Assembly (NCBI GenBank): GCA_944362765.1
Contig: CALVTP010000017.1
Span: forward strand, 1-33,199
Origin: an uncultured Clostridia bacterium
GTDB taxonomy: Bacteria; Bacillota; Clostridia; Christensenellales; DTU072
DNA length: 33,199 bases
Direction of reading: 5' to 3'
Notes under the pieces: model-generated
Seen by the model: only the letters and a program-made list of their open reading frames with translations
What the model was told of the DNA's origin: nothing
The model's database searches: none
Position numbers and translations under genes: made by a program
Shown here: positions 30,810-33,199 of the stretch, piece after piece
How positions within the stretch are numbered: position 1 is the stretch's first letter
How the letters are laid out: every line of letters starts with the position of its first letter

Positions 30810-33199
30810 ATGGAGACAACAAGAGAACTTGTAGATTCCGTCGAAAAACTCGAAGCGTTGCTCGCAAAAGTCAGGGCTGCCGAAGCCAAGTTTGCGACGT
30901 ACACGCAAGAACAAGTAGACAAGATCTTCTTCGAAGCGGCTATGGCGGCGAACCAGGCGCGCATTCCGCTTGCCAAGATGGCGGTTGAAGAGACCGGCAT
31001 GGGCGTGGTCGAAGACAAAGTCATCAAGAACCACTATGCCGCCGAGTACATCTACAACGCCTACAAAAACACCAAGACGGTAGGCGTCGTCGAAGAAGAC
31101 AAAGCGTACGGCATCAAAAAGATTGCCGAGCCTATCGGAGTGGTGGCGGCGGTTATTCCGACGACGAACCCCACTTCGACTGCGATATTCAAGACGCTTA
31201 TTTCGTTAAAGACCAGAAACGGCATCATCATCAGCCCCCATCCGCGCGCCAAAAAGAGCACGATAGCGGCTGCCAAGGTGGTTTTGGAGGCGGCTGTCAA
31301 AGCGGGTGCTCCCGAGGACATCATCGGCTGGATAGACGTTCCGAGCCTTGAAATGACCAATCTTCTGATGAAAGAAGCCGACATTATCCTGGCTACCGGC
31401 GGTCCCGGCATGGTCAAGTCGGCGTACTCCTCCGGAAAACCTGCCGTCGGCGTCGGCGCGGGCAACACTCCCGCTATTATCGATGAGACGGCGGACATAG
31501 TTTTGGCGGTCAACTCGATAATGCACTCCAAGACGTTCGATAACGGCATGATCTGTGCTTCAGAGCAATCGGTCATCGTTGACGACAAGATCTACGACGC
31601 CGTAAAAGCCGAGTTCTTAGCCCGCGGCGCCTATTTCCTCAATCCCGAAGAGACCGAAAAGGTCAGAAAGACTATCATAATCAACGGCGCGTTGAACGCC
31701 AAAATAGTCGGGCAGCGCGCTCCGAAGATAGCCATGCTTTCCGGAGTCACCGTGCCCGATTCAGTAAAAGTATTGATAGGCGAAGTCGAGTCCGTCGATA
31801 TTTCGGAAGAATTCGCTCACGAAAAGCTCTCCCCGGTACTTGCCATGTACCGCGCGAAGAACTTCAACGACGCCGTCGACAAAGCCGAAAGATTGATAGC
31901 CGACGGCGGCTTCGGACACACTTCCTCGGTATATATCAACCAACTTACCGAAAGCGACAAACTCGATATGTTCTTCGAGCGCATGAAGACATGCCGCGTC
32001 CTGGTCAACACTCCCTCCTCGCAAGGCGGCATCGGCGACCTGTATAACTTCAAATTGAAACCGTCGCTGACGCTCGGCTGCGGCTCGTGGGGCGGAAACT
32101 CCGTCAGCGAGAACGTAGGCGTCAAACACCTTATGAATATCAAGACCGTTGCGGAAAGGAGAGAGAATATGCTTTGGTTCAGAGCGCCCGAAAAAGTTTA
32201 TTTCAAGAAGGGCTGCCTCCCCGTTGCTTTGGACGAACTGAAACACGTCATGGGCAAGAAGAAGGCGTTTATAGTTACCGACAGCTTCCTGTATCAGAAC
32301 GGCTACACCAAGCCTATTACCGATAAGCTCGACGAAATGGGTATCACCCACACCACTTTCTTTAACGTCGCGCCCGATCCGACGCTGGCTTGCGCCAAGG
32401 AAGGCACCGCCGCGATGCGCGCCTTCGCTCCCGACTGCATCATCGCGATCGGCGGCGGCTCGGCAATGGACGCCGGCAAGATTATGTGGGTGATGTACGA
32501 ACATCCCGAAGTCGACTTCATGGATCTTGCGATGCGCTTCATGGACATCCGCAAGAGGGTCTACACCTTCCCGAAGATGGGCGAAAAGGCGTACTTCATC
32601 GCTATACCGACTTCGGCAGGAACCGGTTCCGAAGTCACTCCGTTTGCAGTTATAACCGACGAAAGGTCGGGCGTCAAGTACCCGCTCGCCGACTATCAAT
32701 TGATGCCGAATATGGCTATTATCGACGCAGACATGATGATGAGCGCGCCGAAGGGTCTGACCGCCGCTTCCGGTATAGACGCCGTCACCCACGCTTTGGA
32801 AGCCTACGCTTCGATGATGGCTACGGACTACACCGACGGATTGGCGCTGAGGGCATTGAAGATGATCTTCGAATATCTCCCCCGCGCTTACGACAACGGC
32901 ATGCACGATCCCGTTGCGCGTGAAAAGATGGGTAACGCCGCTACGATGGCGGGTATGGCTTTTGCCAACGCCTTCCTCGGCGTCTGCCATTCGATGGCGC
33001 ATAAGCTTGGCGCGTTCCACCACCTGCCGCACGGCGTAGCCAACGCTTTGATGATAGACGAAGTGTTGCGCTTCAACGCCGCGGAAGTTCCGACAAAGAT
33101 GGGTACTTTCCCGCAATACGGATACCCGCACACGCTGGCAAGGTATGCCGAAGTCGCCGATTACCTTGGAATAAAGGGCAAGAACGACGCTGAAAAACT
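30810..33199 (+). CDS. adhE: Bifunctional acetaldehyde-CoA / alcohol dehydrogenase (3' end beyond the window)
   Basis: About 796 residues are visible of the usual 860-890; the frame is open to the window edge. Converts acetyl-CoA to acetaldehyde and then ethanol, oxidising two NADH. The N-terminal aldehyde dehydrogenase half has IPTTNPTSTAIFK, GVGAGNTPAIID and catalytic Cys249 in FDNGMICASEQ. The iron-dependent alcohol dehydrogenase half starts near residue 450 and shows IGGGSAMDAGK, TSAGTGSEVTPF, GIDAVTHALEAY and the metal-binding HSMAHKLGAFHHLPHG. The start ATG has GGGAG upstream. It follows rex by 63 nt with no clear promoter between, so the two are probably cotranscribed and Rex-controlled. 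Confidence 0.96.
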   Translation, partial: METTRELVDSVEKLEALLAKVRAAEAKFATYTQEQVDKIFFEAAMAANQARIPLAKMAVEETGMGVVEDKVIKNHYAAEYIYNAYKNTKTVGVVEEDKAYGIKKIAEPIGVVAAVIPTTNPTSTAIFKTLISLKTRNGIIISPHPRAKKSTIAAAKVVLEAAVKAGAPEDIIGWIDVPSLEMTNLLMKEADIILATGGPGMVKSAYSSGKPAVGVGAGNTPAIIDETADIVLAVNSIMHSKTFDNGMICASEQSVIVDDKIYDAVKAEFLARGAYFLNPEETEKVRKTIIINGALNAKIVGQRAPKIAMLSGVTVPDSVKVLIGEVESVDISEEFAHEKLSPVLAMYRAKNFNDAVDKAERLIADGGFGHTSSVYINQLTESDKLDMFFERMKTCRVLVNTPSSQGGIGDLYNFKLKPSLTLGCGSWGGNSVSENVGVKHLMNIKTVAERRENMLWFRAPEKVYFKKGCLPVALDELKHVMGKKKAFIVTDSFLYQNGYTKPITDKLDEMGITHTTFFNVAPDPTLACAKEGTAAMRAFAPDCIIAIGGGSAMDAGKIMWVMYEHPEVDFMDLAMRFMDIRKRVYTFPKMGEKAYFIAIPTSAGTGSEVTPFAVITDERSGVKYPLADYQLMPNMAIIDADMMMSAPKGLTAASGIDAVTHALEAYASMMATDYTDGLALRALKMIFEYLPRAYDNGMHDPVAREKMGNAATMAGMAFANAFLGVCHSMAHKLGAFHHLPHGVANALMIDEVLRFNAAEVPTKMGTFPQYGYPHTLARYAEVADYLGIKGKNDAEK

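Noticed and set aside
31761-33131. 456-residue minus-strand ORF
   Set aside because: Antisense to adhE, whose catalytic motifs are clear on the plus strand.

Overview
The window looks like a contig from a fermentative anaerobic bacterium of the Bacillota (Clostridia). This is inferred from strong AGGAGG ribosome sites, TTGaca/TATAAT promoters with 17-bp spacers, several lipoproteins with a lipobox, a rex-adhE pair, a MATE pump and a Ktr/KdpDE potassium cluster. The style suggests an uncultured gut lineage (Christensenellales-like), but nothing here fixes the taxonomy.

Layout. 289-5528 (+): a GPH-type sugar/cation symporter with a very long charged tail, an overlapping lipoprotein, a PIG-L/LmbE deacetylase and a LysR regulator. 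5540-7862: repeat array 1. 7853-8908 (-): rpsF-ssb-rpsR. 9565-10956 (+): MATE transporter, then repeat array 2. 11587-16457 (-): ktrB, ktrA, a small membrane protein, and a KdpD/KdpE two-component pair with its own promoter. 16752-19562 (-): a uracil-DNA-glycosylase-fold DNA glycosylase, a two-TM protein, a YdbC/PC4-like protein and a beta-helix lipoprotein. 19802-21176 (+): two paralogous membrane proteins, then repeat array 3. 22142-22780: a strong promoter followed by a non-coding array of paired hairpins. 23050-25252 (+): a HAD phosphatase and a lipase-like lipoprotein, then repeat array 4. 26596-27600 (+): RhuM-family protein set among repeats, then array 5. 28855-29805 (-): GMP synthase ATP-pyrophosphatase subunit. 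30096-33199 (+): rex and adhE, the latter cut by the window edge.

The most striking content is the repeat system. A core of about 130-150 bp (called here element A, about 15 copies) carries a terminator-like hairpin and two outer arms that are inverted copies of each other. The arm sequence differs from locus to locus, yet left and right always match. At all five array starts the inner arm overlaps the last codons or the stop codon of the neighbouring gene (MATE, rpsR, a PH-like gene, the lipase, guaA), always in the same orientation relative to that gene, and the far arm is an inverted copy of that gene's own tail. Later copies in each array keep the tail of the gene that seeded it. Between A copies lie other modules: B (about 52 bp), C (a 116-bp imperfect palindrome, five copies of identical length), D (a 165-bp long-inverted-repeat element) and E (hairpins whose stems changed completely between copies while staying complementary).

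A second candidate novelty is the 22142-22780 transcript. It has an extended -10 promoter, no ORF, and four to six units of about 76 nt, each with a constant small hairpin and a second hairpin whose sequence differs but whose pairing is kept.
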